Origin: Gammaproteobacteria bacterium
Lineage (GTDB): Bacteria > Pseudomonadota > Gammaproteobacteria > Xanthomonadales > Xanthomonadaceae
Assembly (NCBI GenBank): GCA_025352045.1
Contig: JANXUD010000136.1
Location: 1-64,000 of the forward strand
Direction of reading: 5' to 3'
DNA: 64,000 nucleotides
Part shown: positions 1 through 8,654 of the stretch, one piece after another
Numbering within the stretch: the first letter of the stretch is position 1
How the letters are laid out: each line of letters starts with the position of its first letter
The notes under the pieces: generated by a model
The model's database searches: none
What the model was told of the DNA's origin: nothing
Seen by the model: only the letters and a program-made list of their open reading frames with translations
Position numbers and translations under genes: made by a program

Positions 1-30
1 TGGCCGGCGCGGGCCGGCCAGCCGCGGCGG

Positions 31-129
31 TCACTTGGTCTTCTTGGCGGCCTTTTCGGCGCGCTTTTCCTTCAGCGACTTCTCCGGCTTCTTCTTGGTT
101 TCCTTTTTCTTGTCCAGGCTCTTGCTCAT
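31..129 (-). CDS. Small lysine-rich protein (32 aa, MSKSLDKKKETKKKPEKSLKEKRAEKAAKKTK)
   Basis: Read directly from the reverse complement; ATG to TGA, strongly biased K/E composition. Not in the supplied ORF track because it is short. Confidence 0.5.
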   Translation of the reverse strand: MSKSLDKKKETKKKPEKSLKEKRAEKAAKKTK

Positions 130-191
130 GGTCGTCCTCGTCGGTGGTGGTCCAGCACCATGATGGTAAGCAGTTTTCGCCCGCTGCAATA

Positions 192-247
192 GTCGCGTCG
201 CAGGCGTCGCGTCGCAGGCGTCGCGCTGCAGCGGTCGCGGTGCAGTA
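192..247. repeat. 14-bp imperfect tandem repeat, 4 units (gtcgcgtcgcaggc x2, gtcgcgctgcagcg, gtcgcggtgcagta)
   Basis: Direct reading of the intergenic sequence upstream of the NUDIX gene. Confidence 0.8.
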
Positions 248-278
248 GGCTTGCAGCCCCGCCGCTCCGGTCCCGCGC

Positions 279-764
279 ATGCCCTACCAGCCGATCCTCG
301 CCACCCTGGGCTACGTGCTGTCGCCCGACCGGCAGCGCGTGCTGCTGGTCCATCGCAATGCGCGTGCCGACGACCACCACCTGGGCAAGTACAACGGCCT
401 GGGCGGCAAGCTCGAGGCCGACGAAGACGCGATGTCGGGGATGCGCCGCGAGATCCGCGAGGAGGCCGGGATCGACTGCGGCGCGATGTCCCTGCGCGGG
501 ACGATCAGCTGGCCCGGGTTCGGCAAGCAGGGGCAGGACTGGTTCGGCTTCCTGTTCCTGGTCGAGGCGTTCGCCGGCACCCCCGCAGCCAGCAATGCCG
601 AAGGGGACCTGGAATGGGTGCCGATGGAGGCCATTGCCAGCCTGCCGCTCTGGGAGGGCGACCGGCTGTTCCTGCCCCTGGTCTTTGACGCCGACCCGCG
701 GCCCTTCCACGGCGTCATGCCCTACCGCGACGGCCGGATGGCCGGCTGGTCCTGGTCCCGCTGA
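279..764 (+). CDS. NUDIX hydrolase (MutT-like)
   Basis: NUDIX box GGKLEADEDAMSGMRREIREEAGI. Confidence 0.88.
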   Translation: MPYQPILATLGYVLSPDRQRVLLVHRNARADDHHLGKYNGLGGKLEADEDAMSGMRREIREEAGIDCGAMSLRGTISWPGFGKQGQDWFGFLFLVEAFAGTPAASNAEGDLEWVPMEAIASLPLWEGDRLFLPLVFDADPRPFHGVMPYRDGRMAGWSWSR

Positions 765-1005
765 GCGTCCGGACGGGCCGGGAGGCCGGTTTGCTGAATG
801 GGCATTCAGCGGGGGTTTGCATTTGCCCTGAATAGGTGTATGGTTCGCGCACTGTGTTTGACAGGGTCACTGTGAATTGTGGCCCGGTGCGGTAGATCAG
901 AGATTCGACGATCCGCTACATCGTTTCGCCAAGCTTGCTCCCTGCAACTCAGTCTGGATCCGGGTGTTCCGGTTCTCGAAAACAAAGCTACATCAGGAGT
1001 TAGTC

Positions 1006-1215
1006 ATGTCGGAGCGTCAGAGCGGTACTGTCAAGTGGTTCAACGATGCCAAGGGTTTTGGCTTCATCACCCCGGAAAGCGGTGAGGACCTCTTCGTCCA
1101 TTTCCGCAGCATCCAGGGCAGCGGTTTCAAGACCCTGCAGGAAGGCCAGAAGGTCACCTTCAACGTCGTGAAGGGCCAGAAGGGCCTTCAGGCGGACCAG
1201 GTCCAGGTCGCCTAA
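1006..1215 (+). CDS. CspA-family cold-shock protein
   Basis: [31 protein letters not shown]; start ATG 1006 follows AGGAG. Confidence 0.95.
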   Translation: MSERQSGTVKWFNDAKGFGFITPESGEDLFVHFRSIQGSGFKTLQEGQKVTFNVVKGQKGLQADQVQVA

Positions 1216-1240
1216 GCACCAAATCGAGCTGCAAGCTCAC

Positions 1241-1273
1241 AAAACCCCGGGTGGAAACACCCGGGGTTTTTGT
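1241..1273 (+). terminator. Rho-independent terminator downstream of csp gene
   Basis: aaaaccccgggtg-gaaa-cacccggggttttt: perfect hairpin with T-run. Confidence 0.9.
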
Positions 1274-1371
1274 TTGCGCGCGATTCGGCGTGGCGCGGCG
1301 CCGCCCGCGGCCCGCGTTTTCCCAAGCTGGCGATGATGCGCTAGGCTCGCCGCAGGCCGGGGAGGGTCGCG

Positions 1372-2640
1372 ATGCGCGAGCGCTGGTGGCAGAACCTTTA
1401 CCTGCAGGTGCTGGTCGCGATCGCCGCGGGCGTGCTACTCGGCGTGTTCGCGCCCGGCACCGGCACGGCGATGAAGCCGCTCGGCGACGGCTTCGTCGCC
1501 CTGGTGAAGATGATCATCGGGCCGGTGATCTTCCTGACCGTGGTCGGCGGCATCGCGCACATGGGCGAATTGCGCCACGTCGGCCGGATCGGGCTGAAGG
1601 CCCTGGTCTATTTCGAGGTGATGACCACGATCGCGCTCGCCCTCGGGCTGGCGGTGGTCAACCTGGTGCGCCCCGGCGCGGGCATGGGCGTCGATGCGGC
1701 CAGCCTGGACGCGGCGGCGGTGGCCGAGTACCAGCACAAGGCCGAGGCCAGCGGCGTGGTCGGCTTCCTGCAGGACATCATTCCCAAGACCTTCGTGTCC
1801 GCCTTCACCGACGGCAACCTGCTGCAGGTGCTGCTGGTCGCGCTGCTGTTCGGCATCGCGCTGTCGCGCATCGGCGAACCGGGCCGGCAGGTGCTCGATG
1901 CACTCGACCGCCTGGGCAAGGTGATGTTCGGCGTCGTGCACCTGATCATGCGCTTCGCGCCGATCGGCGCCTTCGGCGCGATGGCCTTCACGATCGGCAA
2001 GTACGGCGTCGGGACGCTCGCCTCGCTGGGTTGGCTGCTGGCGTCGGTGTACCTTACCAGCCTGTTGTTCATCCTGGTGGTGCTGGGGACCGTGGCGAGG
2101 CTTTCGGGATTCCCGCTGTGGAAATTCCTGCGCTACATCCGCGCCGAACTGTTGCTGGTGCTCGGCACCTCGTCATCGGAATCCGCATTGCCGCGCCTAA
2201 TCGAGCGGCTGGAGGAGCTGGGCTGCGAGCGCGGCGTGGTTGGCCTGGTGGTGCCCACGGGCTATTCGTTCAACCTCGACGGCACCTGCATCTACCTGAC
2301 CATGTCCGCGGTGTTCGTCGCCCAGGCCCTGTCCATCGACCTCAGCCTGGGTGACCAGTTGCTGCTGATGGGCGTGCTGCTGTTGACCAGCAAGGGCGCG
2401 GCGGGCGTCACCGGCTCGGGCTTCATCACCCTGGCGGCGACGCTGGGCGCGCTGGCGGGCAAGGTGCCGGTGGAAGGCGTGGCGCTGATCCTGGGCGTGG
2501 ACCGCTTCCTGTCCGAGGCGCGCGCGCTCACCAACATCATCGGCAACGGCGTCGCCACCCTGTTCGTGGCGCGCTGGGAAGGCAAGCGCGACGACGTCAA
2601 GATGCGCGCCGCCCTCGACGCAGGCCCGCCGGCGGCCTGA
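1372..2640 (+). CDS. dctA: Dicarboxylate:cation symporter, DAACS family (DctA-like)
   Basis: Multi-TM; motifs [49 protein letters not shown]. Confidence 0.9.
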   Translation: MRERWWQNLYLQVLVAIAAGVLLGVFAPGTGTAMKPLGDGFVALVKMIIGPVIFLTVVGGIAHMGELRHVGRIGLKALVYFEVMTTIALALGLAVVNLVRPGAGMGVDAASLDAAAVAEYQHKAEASGVVGFLQDIIPKTFVSAFTDGNLLQVLLVALLFGIALSRIGEPGRQVLDALDRLGKVMFGVVHLIMRFAPIGAFGAMAFTIGKYGVGTLASLGWLLASVYLTSLLFILVVLGTVARLSGFPLWKFLRYIRAELLLVLGTSSSESALPRLIERLEELGCERGVVGLVVPTGYSFNLDGTCIYLTMSAVFVAQALSIDLSLGDQLLLMGVLLLTSKGAAGVTGSGFITLAATLGALAGKVPVEGVALILGVDRFLSEARALTNIIGNGVATLFVARWEGKRDDVKMRAALDAGPPAA

Positions 2641-2722
2641 GTCCCGTCGCATCGCACGCGCGCGATTGACGCTGTCCCGGCCTTGCACGATGCTGGGCCG
2701 GCCAACCCGAGGATGCGACGAC

Positions 2723-3202
2723 ATGAGCACCGCCTACGATTTTTCCGCCGAGACCCTCGACGGCGCGCCCCAGCCGCTGGACGCCTACCGTGGCAAGCCG
2801 ATGCTGATCGTCAACACCGCGTCCAAATGCGGCTTCACCCCGCAGTACACGGGACTGGAGGCGATGTGGAAAAAACATCGCGACCAGGGCCTGGTGATCC
2901 TCGGGTTTCCCTGCGACCAGTTCGGCCACCAGGAACCCGGCAATGCCGAGGAGATCCGCAACTTCTGTTCGCTCAGCTATGACGTGAGCTTCCCCATGTT
3001 TTCCAAGGTCGAGGTCAACGGGTCGAACGCACATCCGCTGTACAAATGGCTCAAGAAGGAAAAGCCGGGCCTGCTCGGCATGGAATCGATCAAGTGGAAC
3101 TTCACCAAGTTCCTGGTCGACCGCAGCGGCCACGTGGTCAAGCGCTATGCGCCCACCGATACGCCGGAGAAGATCGAAAAGGACCTGGGATCGGTGCTTT
3201 GA
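2723..3202 (+). CDS. Glutathione peroxidase (Cys type)
   Basis: NTASKCGFTPQYTGLE, GFPCDQFGHQEPG, WNFTKFLVDRSG. Confidence 0.93.
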   Translation: MSTAYDFSAETLDGAPQPLDAYRGKPMLIVNTASKCGFTPQYTGLEAMWKKHRDQGLVILGFPCDQFGHQEPGNAEEIRNFCSLSYDVSFPMFSKVEVNGSNAHPLYKWLKKEKPGLLGMESIKWNFTKFLVDRSGHVVKRYAPTDTPEKIEKDLGSVL

Positions 3203-3216
3203 ACCTGCGCCTGTAG

Positions 3217-3564
3217 AACTTCACCCACGACGTGCGCGGCAACATCAGCGACTCGTTCAAGGTCACGTCCTATCCCAACCTGTACGTGATCGACCAGACG
3301 GGCGTGTCCTCGGTTCACGTCGGCTATGGCGAAGGCTCGCTGGCCGAGATCATCGGCAACATCAACGCGTTGCTGGCCAAACCCTCGACGGCGCCGGCTC
3401 CCGCGACCGCTCCCGAGCCTGCGCCTGCGCCAGAAACGTCAGCCGGCTACGGTCCCGGCGCGGCGGCGGGGTCCAGCGCGCGCAGCATCAGCCAGTCGTC
3501 CTTGGGATCGTCGCCAACCACGAAGACCAGGGTGCCCGCCTTGGCGAAGCCGGATTTCTCGTAG
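3217..3564 (+). pseudogene. C-terminal remnant of a thioredoxin/TlpA-like redoxin lacking the catalytic half
   Basis: Open frame after a stop at 3214 reads NFTHDVRGNISDSFKVTSYPNLYVIDQTGVSSVHVGYGEGSLAEIIGNINALLAK, then a Pro/Ala tail running antisense into the GNAT gene; no CxxC region. Confidence 0.5.
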
Positions 3565-4001
3565 TAGCGCACCGCCTGCGGCTGCTCCTGCCAGACGCTC
3601 AGCCACAGGGCAAGCGCGCCGCGCGAACGAGCGAGCCGCTCGACCTCCGCCATCAGCAACTGGGCAACGCCGGTGCCGTGGTAGGCCGTGTCCACGTAGA
3701 AGCGCGACACCTCTGCCGCCGGGCGCGGCGCTACCGGCCCCGGGGTCGGGCCATCGAAATGCAATTGCGCGTGTCCCAGCCACTCCCCCGTGCCGCCTTC
3801 GGCGATGAGGTTGCAGCGCGACGCGTCGGCGATCTGGCGCGACTGTGCCGCTTCGCCGTAATGCTTCGAGATCGCCGCGGTGATGTTTTCCGGCGTCGAG
3901 CAATGCCCGTACGCGGCGATGAAATTGCGCGCCATGAACTCGCCCAGCGCGGCGGCGTCGGCGGGGATGGCGGCGCGGAAGCGGATCGCCGGAGCGGTCA
4001 T
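3447..4001 (-). CDS. GNAT family N-acetyltransferase
   Basis: VDTAYHGTGVAQLLMAEVERLARSRGALALWLSVWQEQPQAVRYYEKSGF. Confidence 0.88.
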   Translation of the reverse strand: MTAPAIRFRAAIPADAAALGEFMARNFIAAYGHCSTPENITAAISKHYGEAAQSRQIADASRCNLIAEGGTGEWLGHAQLHFDGPTPGPVAPRPAAEVSRFYVDTAYHGTGVAQLLMAEVERLARSRGALALWLSVWQEQPQAVRYYEKSGFAKAGTLVFVVGDDPKDDWLMLRALDPAAAPGP

Positions 4002-4777
4002 TTCTCGACGAAGGCCCGCTCGAAGACGTAGTGGCCGGCAACGCCGATCTTCGGCGAGGCGCTGAAGCCGCGGGCGTCGAGGATGCGCCGGAAGTCGGCG
4101 AGCATGCCCGGGCTGCCGCAGATCATGAAGCGGTCCGTGGCCGGATCAATCGGCGGCAGGCCGAGGTCCTGCGCCATCTGGCCCGTGTCCAGCAGGGTCG
4201 TGAGCCGGCCTTGGTGCACGAAGTCCTCGCGGCTGACCGCTGGGTAATACAGCATCTGGCGCGCAATCTGTTCGCCGAGGTATTCGTGGTTCGGCAGTTC
4301 CCGGCGGATGTAGTCGGCGTAGGCCAGGTCCTCCGCGCGGCGCACGCCGTGGGTGAGGATGACTCGGTCGAAGCGCTCGTACGTCGCCGGGTCCTTCACG
4401 ATCGCCAGGAAGGGCGCCAGCCCGGTGCCCGTGCCCAGCAGGTAGAGGTTGCGCCCGGGCAGCAGGTCGCTGGTCAGCAGGGTGCCGGTAGGCTTGCGGC
4501 TGAGCAGGATCTCGTCGCCGGCGCGGATATGCTGCAGGCGCGAGGTCAGCGGTCCGTTGGGCACCTTGATGCTGAAGAACTCGAGCTGTTCCTCCCAGTT
4601 GGCGCTGGCGATCGAGTAGGCGCGCAGCAGCGGTTTCCCATCGACCTCGAGTCCGATCATGACGAACTGCCCGTTGTCGAAACGGAATCCGTCGTCGCGG
4701 CTGGTCGTGAAGCTGAAGTAGTCCCGGGTCCAGTGGCGGACGTCGAGGACGGTTTCCCGGATGAAGGCGGCGGACAT
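3998..4777 (-). CDS. fpr: Ferredoxin--NADP reductase
   Basis: RAYSIASANWEEQLEFFSIKVPNGPLTSRLQ, LLGTGTGLAPF, FMICGSPGMLADFRRIL, C-terminal GHYVFERAFVEK. Confidence 0.92.
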   Translation of the reverse strand: MSAAFIRETVLDVRHWTRDYFSFTTSRDDGFRFDNGQFVMIGLEVDGKPLLRAYSIASANWEEQLEFFSIKVPNGPLTSRLQHIRAGDEILLSRKPTGTLLTSDLLPGRNLYLLGTGTGLAPFLAIVKDPATYERFDRVILTHGVRRAEDLAYADYIRRELPNHEYLGEQIARQMLYYPAVSREDFVHQGRLTTLLDTGQMAQDLGLPPIDPATDRFMICGSPGMLADFRRILDARGFSASPKIGVAGHYVFERAFVEK

Positions 4778-4909
4778 TCGGTCTTGCGCAGGCAGTCGTG
4801 CGGGCAGGGTGCCATTGTCGCATTCAGCCGCAGGCCTGTGTGTGCCGCGTCCGCCGACTATAATTTGCGTCCAGGCCGGAACCCCGGCCGCCAACCGGAC
4901 GCTACGCCC

Positions 4910-5392
4910 ATGCAGATCGACGACCACGCCGTCGTGACTTTCCACTACACCCTCACCGACGACAGCGGTCGCGTGCTCGATTCCTCGGTCGGCAACGATC
5001 CCCTGACCTACCTGCAAGGCAGCGGGCAGATCGTCCCCGGGCTGGAGCGGCAGATGGCGGGCCACGTGGCTGGCGACAAGTTCGACGCCACGGTCGCCCC
5101 CGAAGAGGCCTACGGCGTCACCGACCCTGGCCTGGTGCACGTGATCTCGCGCGCGCAGTTGCAGGGCGTGGACGATCTGGAAGTCGGCATGCAATTCCAG
5201 GCCGAGGGCGGACGCCACGCGACCACGGTGACGATCAGCAAGATCGAGGGCGACCAGGTGACCGTGGACGCCAACCATCCCCTGGCCGGGGCGACCCTGC
5301 ACTTCGCCATCGAAGTCACCGATGTGCGTGCGGCGACGGCGGAAGAGCTGAGCCACGGCCACGTGCATGGCGCCGGTGGACACCACCACTAG
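4910..5392 (+). CDS. slyD: FKBP-type peptidyl-prolyl cis-trans isomerase (SlyD-like)
   Basis: YTLTDDSGRVLDSS...GSGQIVPGLERQMAGHVAGDKFDATVAPEEAYG; short His-rich tail GHVHGAGGHHH. Confidence 0.9.
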   Translation: MQIDDHAVVTFHYTLTDDSGRVLDSSVGNDPLTYLQGSGQIVPGLERQMAGHVAGDKFDATVAPEEAYGVTDPGLVHVISRAQLQGVDDLEVGMQFQAEGGRHATTVTISKIEGDQVTVDANHPLAGATLHFAIEVTDVRAATAEELSHGHVHGAGGHHH

Positions 5393-5465
5393 GCTTACCT
5401 GGTTCGCCGCGCATCCTTTGGCGTTCGGCCAGCCTCTGTTGGGCAGGACATCCGGGAGTACGACG

Positions 5466-6266
5466 ATGGCGCAGGGACGGAAGCAGGGAGCGGGGCTGGC
5501 GATGCTGGCACTGGCGGGCGTATTGGCGGTGGGTACCGCGCACGCGGCGGGACAGTGCAGCGCGCGCAGCGGCGAACGTGCCGGGGCCCTGCTCGAGTTG
5601 TATACCTCGGAAGGCTGCAGCAGCTGCCCGCCGGCCGACCGCTGGTTCGGCAGCCTGGCGGCGGGCTCGGATCCGGCGACGCTGGGCCTGCTCGCCTTCC
5701 ACGTGGACTATTGGGACCAGCTCGGCTGGAAGGATGGCTTCGCGCAGGCGGCGTTCAGCCGGCGGCAGTCCCAGCGCGTGCACGCCGCCGGCAGTTCGAC
5801 CGTCTATACGCCCCAATTGATGGCGTCCACGCGCACCATGCTGCGCTGGAACGCCCCGGGTGACGTCACGCAGTTGCTCGCCGAGCAATCGGCCGAACCG
5901 GCGCGCTACCGGCTCGGTCTGCAGGCGACGCCGTCGCCCACGGGCTGGCGCGTCGAGCTGGGCGCGGCGCTGCGCGGCGCACCGGTCCCTGGCGCACCGA
6001 TGGCCTGGCTGGCGCTGGCGCAGGACGGCCTGTCGAGCGCAGTGACGCGCGGCGAGAATGCCGGTGCGCGACTATCCCATGCGCGGGTGGTGCGCGGCCT
6101 CTGGGGTCCCTGGCCGATTGCCGGCGCCGGGCTGCATCGCGACCTGCTCCTGCGCCCACCCGCAGGTGCGCCCGCGACCGGTTACCACCTGGTGGCCTTC
6201 GTGCAGGATCCGGGCAACGGCCGGACCTGGCAGGTGCTCGGCTTGCCCCTGGCTGACTGTCGCTGA
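5466..6266 (+). CDS. DUF1223 domain-containing secreted protein
   Basis: Signal-like N-terminus; LLELYTSEGCSSCPPADRWF, HVDYWDQLGWKDGFA typical of DUF1223. Confidence 0.85.
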   Translation: MAQGRKQGAGLAMLALAGVLAVGTAHAAGQCSARSGERAGALLELYTSEGCSSCPPADRWFGSLAAGSDPATLGLLAFHVDYWDQLGWKDGFAQAAFSRRQSQRVHAAGSSTVYTPQLMASTRTMLRWNAPGDVTQLLAEQSAEPARYRLGLQATPSPTGWRVELGAALRGAPVPGAPMAWLALAQDGLSSAVTRGENAGARLSHARVVRGLWGPWPIAGAGLHRDLLLRPPAGAPATGYHLVAFVQDPGNGRTWQVLGLPLADCR

Positions 6267-6461
6267 GCGTGCGAGGCGGCCCGGCAGCGCGGGCTGCCGG
6301 CTGCGATGGAATGGCTGGGGCGGTCCAGTCGCGCGGAAAGATCGTCCTGACCGCCAATCCCGTCGCGGCGCCGTAGTCCGGCTGTCACGGGCGGGGTAGG
6401 GCACTTGACCCGCCCGGCTCCGAGGCTGGACGATGGCCGCCGGATCATCGAGGGGAAGCGA

Positions 6462-8654
6462 ATGTCCCGATCACGGCAGCTTGCCCGGCTCAGCCTGGTC
6501 CTGGCCAGCGCGATTTCCTGTTCGGCGCTGGCGCAAAACGCCGCCGTCACGGTCAATGTGGATGCCAACGCCAACAAGCATCCGATCCCCGCGACGATCT
6601 ACGGCGTGGCCTTCGCCAGCCCGTCCCAACTGTCCGATCTCAATGCCCCGTTGAACCGCTATGGCGGCAATGCCAGTTCCAGTTACAACTGGCAGCAGAA
6701 CGCCAGCAACCGCGGCTTCGACTGGTACTTTGAATCGATCGCCGAGACCAGCGCCACGCAGGGCGAACTGGGCGACACCTTCATCAGCAACAGCCGCGCC
6801 GGCGGCGCCGAACCGATGCTGACCCTGCCGATGCTCGACTGGGTCGCGAAGCTGGGCGCCAACCGCGCCAAGCTGGCGGCCTTCTCGCAGGTGAAGTACG
6901 GCGTCCAGTCGGGCAACGATGCGCAGTGGTTCCCGGATGCGGGCAACGGCGTGCTCGCGAGCACCGGCAAGGACATCACCGGCAACGATCCAAACGACGC
7001 CAACACGCCGGCCGGCGTGGCCTTCCAGCAGGGTTGGGTCAACCACCTGCTCGGCCGCTGGGGCAGCGCGGGCAATGGTGGCCTGCGCTACTACCTGCTC
7101 GACAACGAACACAGCCTCTGGCAATCCACCCACCGCGAGGTCAAGCCGACCGGCGCGACGATGGACGAGATCCGGCAGAATATGATCGACTACGGCGCGA
7201 TGGTGAAGACGGCCGATCCGTCCGCCACCGTGGTGGGCCCGGAGGAATGGGGCTGGAGCGGCTATTTCTGGTCCGGGTACGACCAGCAGTACGCCGCCGC
7301 CAACAACTGGTGCTGCTATCCCGACCGCACCGCCCACGGGGGCATGGCCTACATGCCTTGGCTGCTGGACCAGCTGCGGCAGTACGAGACAAGCACCGGC
7401 AAGCGCGTGCTCGACGTGTTCTCCCTGCACTACTACCCGCAGGGCGGCGAGTTCGGCAACGACACCTCCACCACGATGCAGCAGCTGCGCAACCGTTCCA
7501 CGCGTTCGCTCTGGGACCCGAATTACATCGATCCGACCTGGATCAACGACAAGGTCATGCTGATCCCGCGCATGAAGGGCTGGGTCAACAGTTACTACCC
7601 GGGCCTGAAGACCGCGATCACCGAATACAACTGGGGCGCCGAGGCGCACATCAACGGCGCGACCACGCAGGCGGACATCTACGGCATCTTCGGCCGCGAG
7701 GGCCTGGACATCGCCACGCGCTGGACCACGCCGGACGCGAGCACGCCGACCTACAAGGCGATGAAGCTGTACCGCAATTACGACGGGGCCAGGTCCGGGT
7801 TCGGCGACACCTCGGTGTCCGCCAGCGCGCCCGATCCCGACGCCCTGTCGGCCTTTGCGGCCTTGCGCGGCAGCGACGGCGCGATGACGGTCATGGTGGT
7901 GTCCAAGGTCTTGTCCGGCAGCACTCCGCTGACGGTGAACCTGGCCAACTTCGCCAATGCAGGCAGCGCCCAGGTCTGGCAGCTGACGTCGGCAAATGCG
8001 ATCACCCATCCGGCCAACCTGACGCTGGGCGGAAACAGCCTGGTGACCTCGGTGCCCGCGCAGAGCGTGACGCTGTACGTGATCGCCGCCGGCGGCGCGC
8101 CCAACCTGCCGCCCAACGCGGTGATCAGCGCGACGCCGAGCAGCGGCAGCGCGCCGCTGGTGGTGAATTTCTCCGGCGCCGGCTCCAGCGATCCGGACGG
8201 CAGCATCGCGCAGTACGGCTGGTCGTTCGGCGACGGCAGCAATGGCCTGGGCGTCACCGCGTCGCGCAGCTATCCGACCGCCGGCGTCTACACCGCCACC
8301 TTGACGGTCACCGACAACCTGGGCGCCACGGCCAGCCAATCCACGTCCATCACGGTCAATGCCAACCCGAACGTCATCAACGCGCCCGGCGTGCTGGTCG
8401 GCAGCGCGGCCAAGGGCTACAGGGCGACCTTGCGCTGGACCGACAATTCCGGCAACGAGGAAGGCTTCCGCATCGAGCGCGCGCCCTCGGGGTCGAGCAG
8501 CTTCGTGCAGGTGGGCCAGGTCGGCGCCAACGTCACCACGTATGCCGAGACGGTGTCGCGCGGCAGCTTCGTCTATCGGGTACGCGCCTTCAGCACCAGC
8601 CTTGGCGTGTATTCGGCCTACTCGAACTCGGTGACGGTCAAGCTGACCAAGTAG
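6462..8654 (+). CDS. Secreted glycoside hydrolase family 44 with PKD and fibronectin type III modules
   Basis: Signal peptide; GH44-like YYLLDNEHSLW, VGPEEWGWSGYF, AITEYNWGAEAHINGA; PKD (PNAVISATPSSGSAPLVVNFSGAGSSDPDGSI...WSFGDG); C-terminal FnIII-like LRWTDNSGNEEGFRIER. Confidence 0.9.
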   Translation: MSRSRQLARLSLVLASAISCSALAQNAAVTVNVDANANKHPIPATIYGVAFASPSQLSDLNAPLNRYGGNASSSYNWQQNASNRGFDWYFESIAETSATQGELGDTFISNSRAGGAEPMLTLPMLDWVAKLGANRAKLAAFSQVKYGVQSGNDAQWFPDAGNGVLASTGKDITGNDPNDANTPAGVAFQQGWVNHLLGRWGSAGNGGLRYYLLDNEHSLWQSTHREVKPTGATMDEIRQNMIDYGAMVKTADPSATVVGPEEWGWSGYFWSGYDQQYAAANNWCCYPDRTAHGGMAYMPWLLDQLRQYETSTGKRVLDVFSLHYYPQGGEFGNDTSTTMQQLRNRSTRSLWDPNYIDPTWINDKVMLIPRMKGWVNSYYPGLKTAITEYNWGAEAHINGATTQADIYGIFGREGLDIATRWTTPDASTPTYKAMKLYRNYDGARSGFGDTSVSASAPDPDALSAFAALRGSDGAMTVMVVSKVLSGSTPLTVNLANFANAGSAQVWQLTSANAITHPANLTLGGNSLVTSVPAQSVTLYVIAAGGAPNLPPNAVISATPSSGSAPLVVNFSGAGSSDPDGSIAQYGWSFGDGSNGLGVTASRSYPTAGVYTATLTVTDNLGATASQSTSITVNANPNVINAPGVLVGSAAKGYRATLRWTDNSGNEEGFRIERAPSGSSSFVQVGQVGANVTTYAETVSRGSFVYRVRAFSTSLGVYSAYSNSVTVKLTK

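Noticed and set aside
192-247. Possible CRISPR-like array
   Set aside because: Units are contiguous 14-bp repeats with no spacers and no cas genes in the window.
4859-4864. TATAAT upstream of slyD as a promoter -10
   Set aside because: No convincing -35 at suitable spacing; left unannotated.
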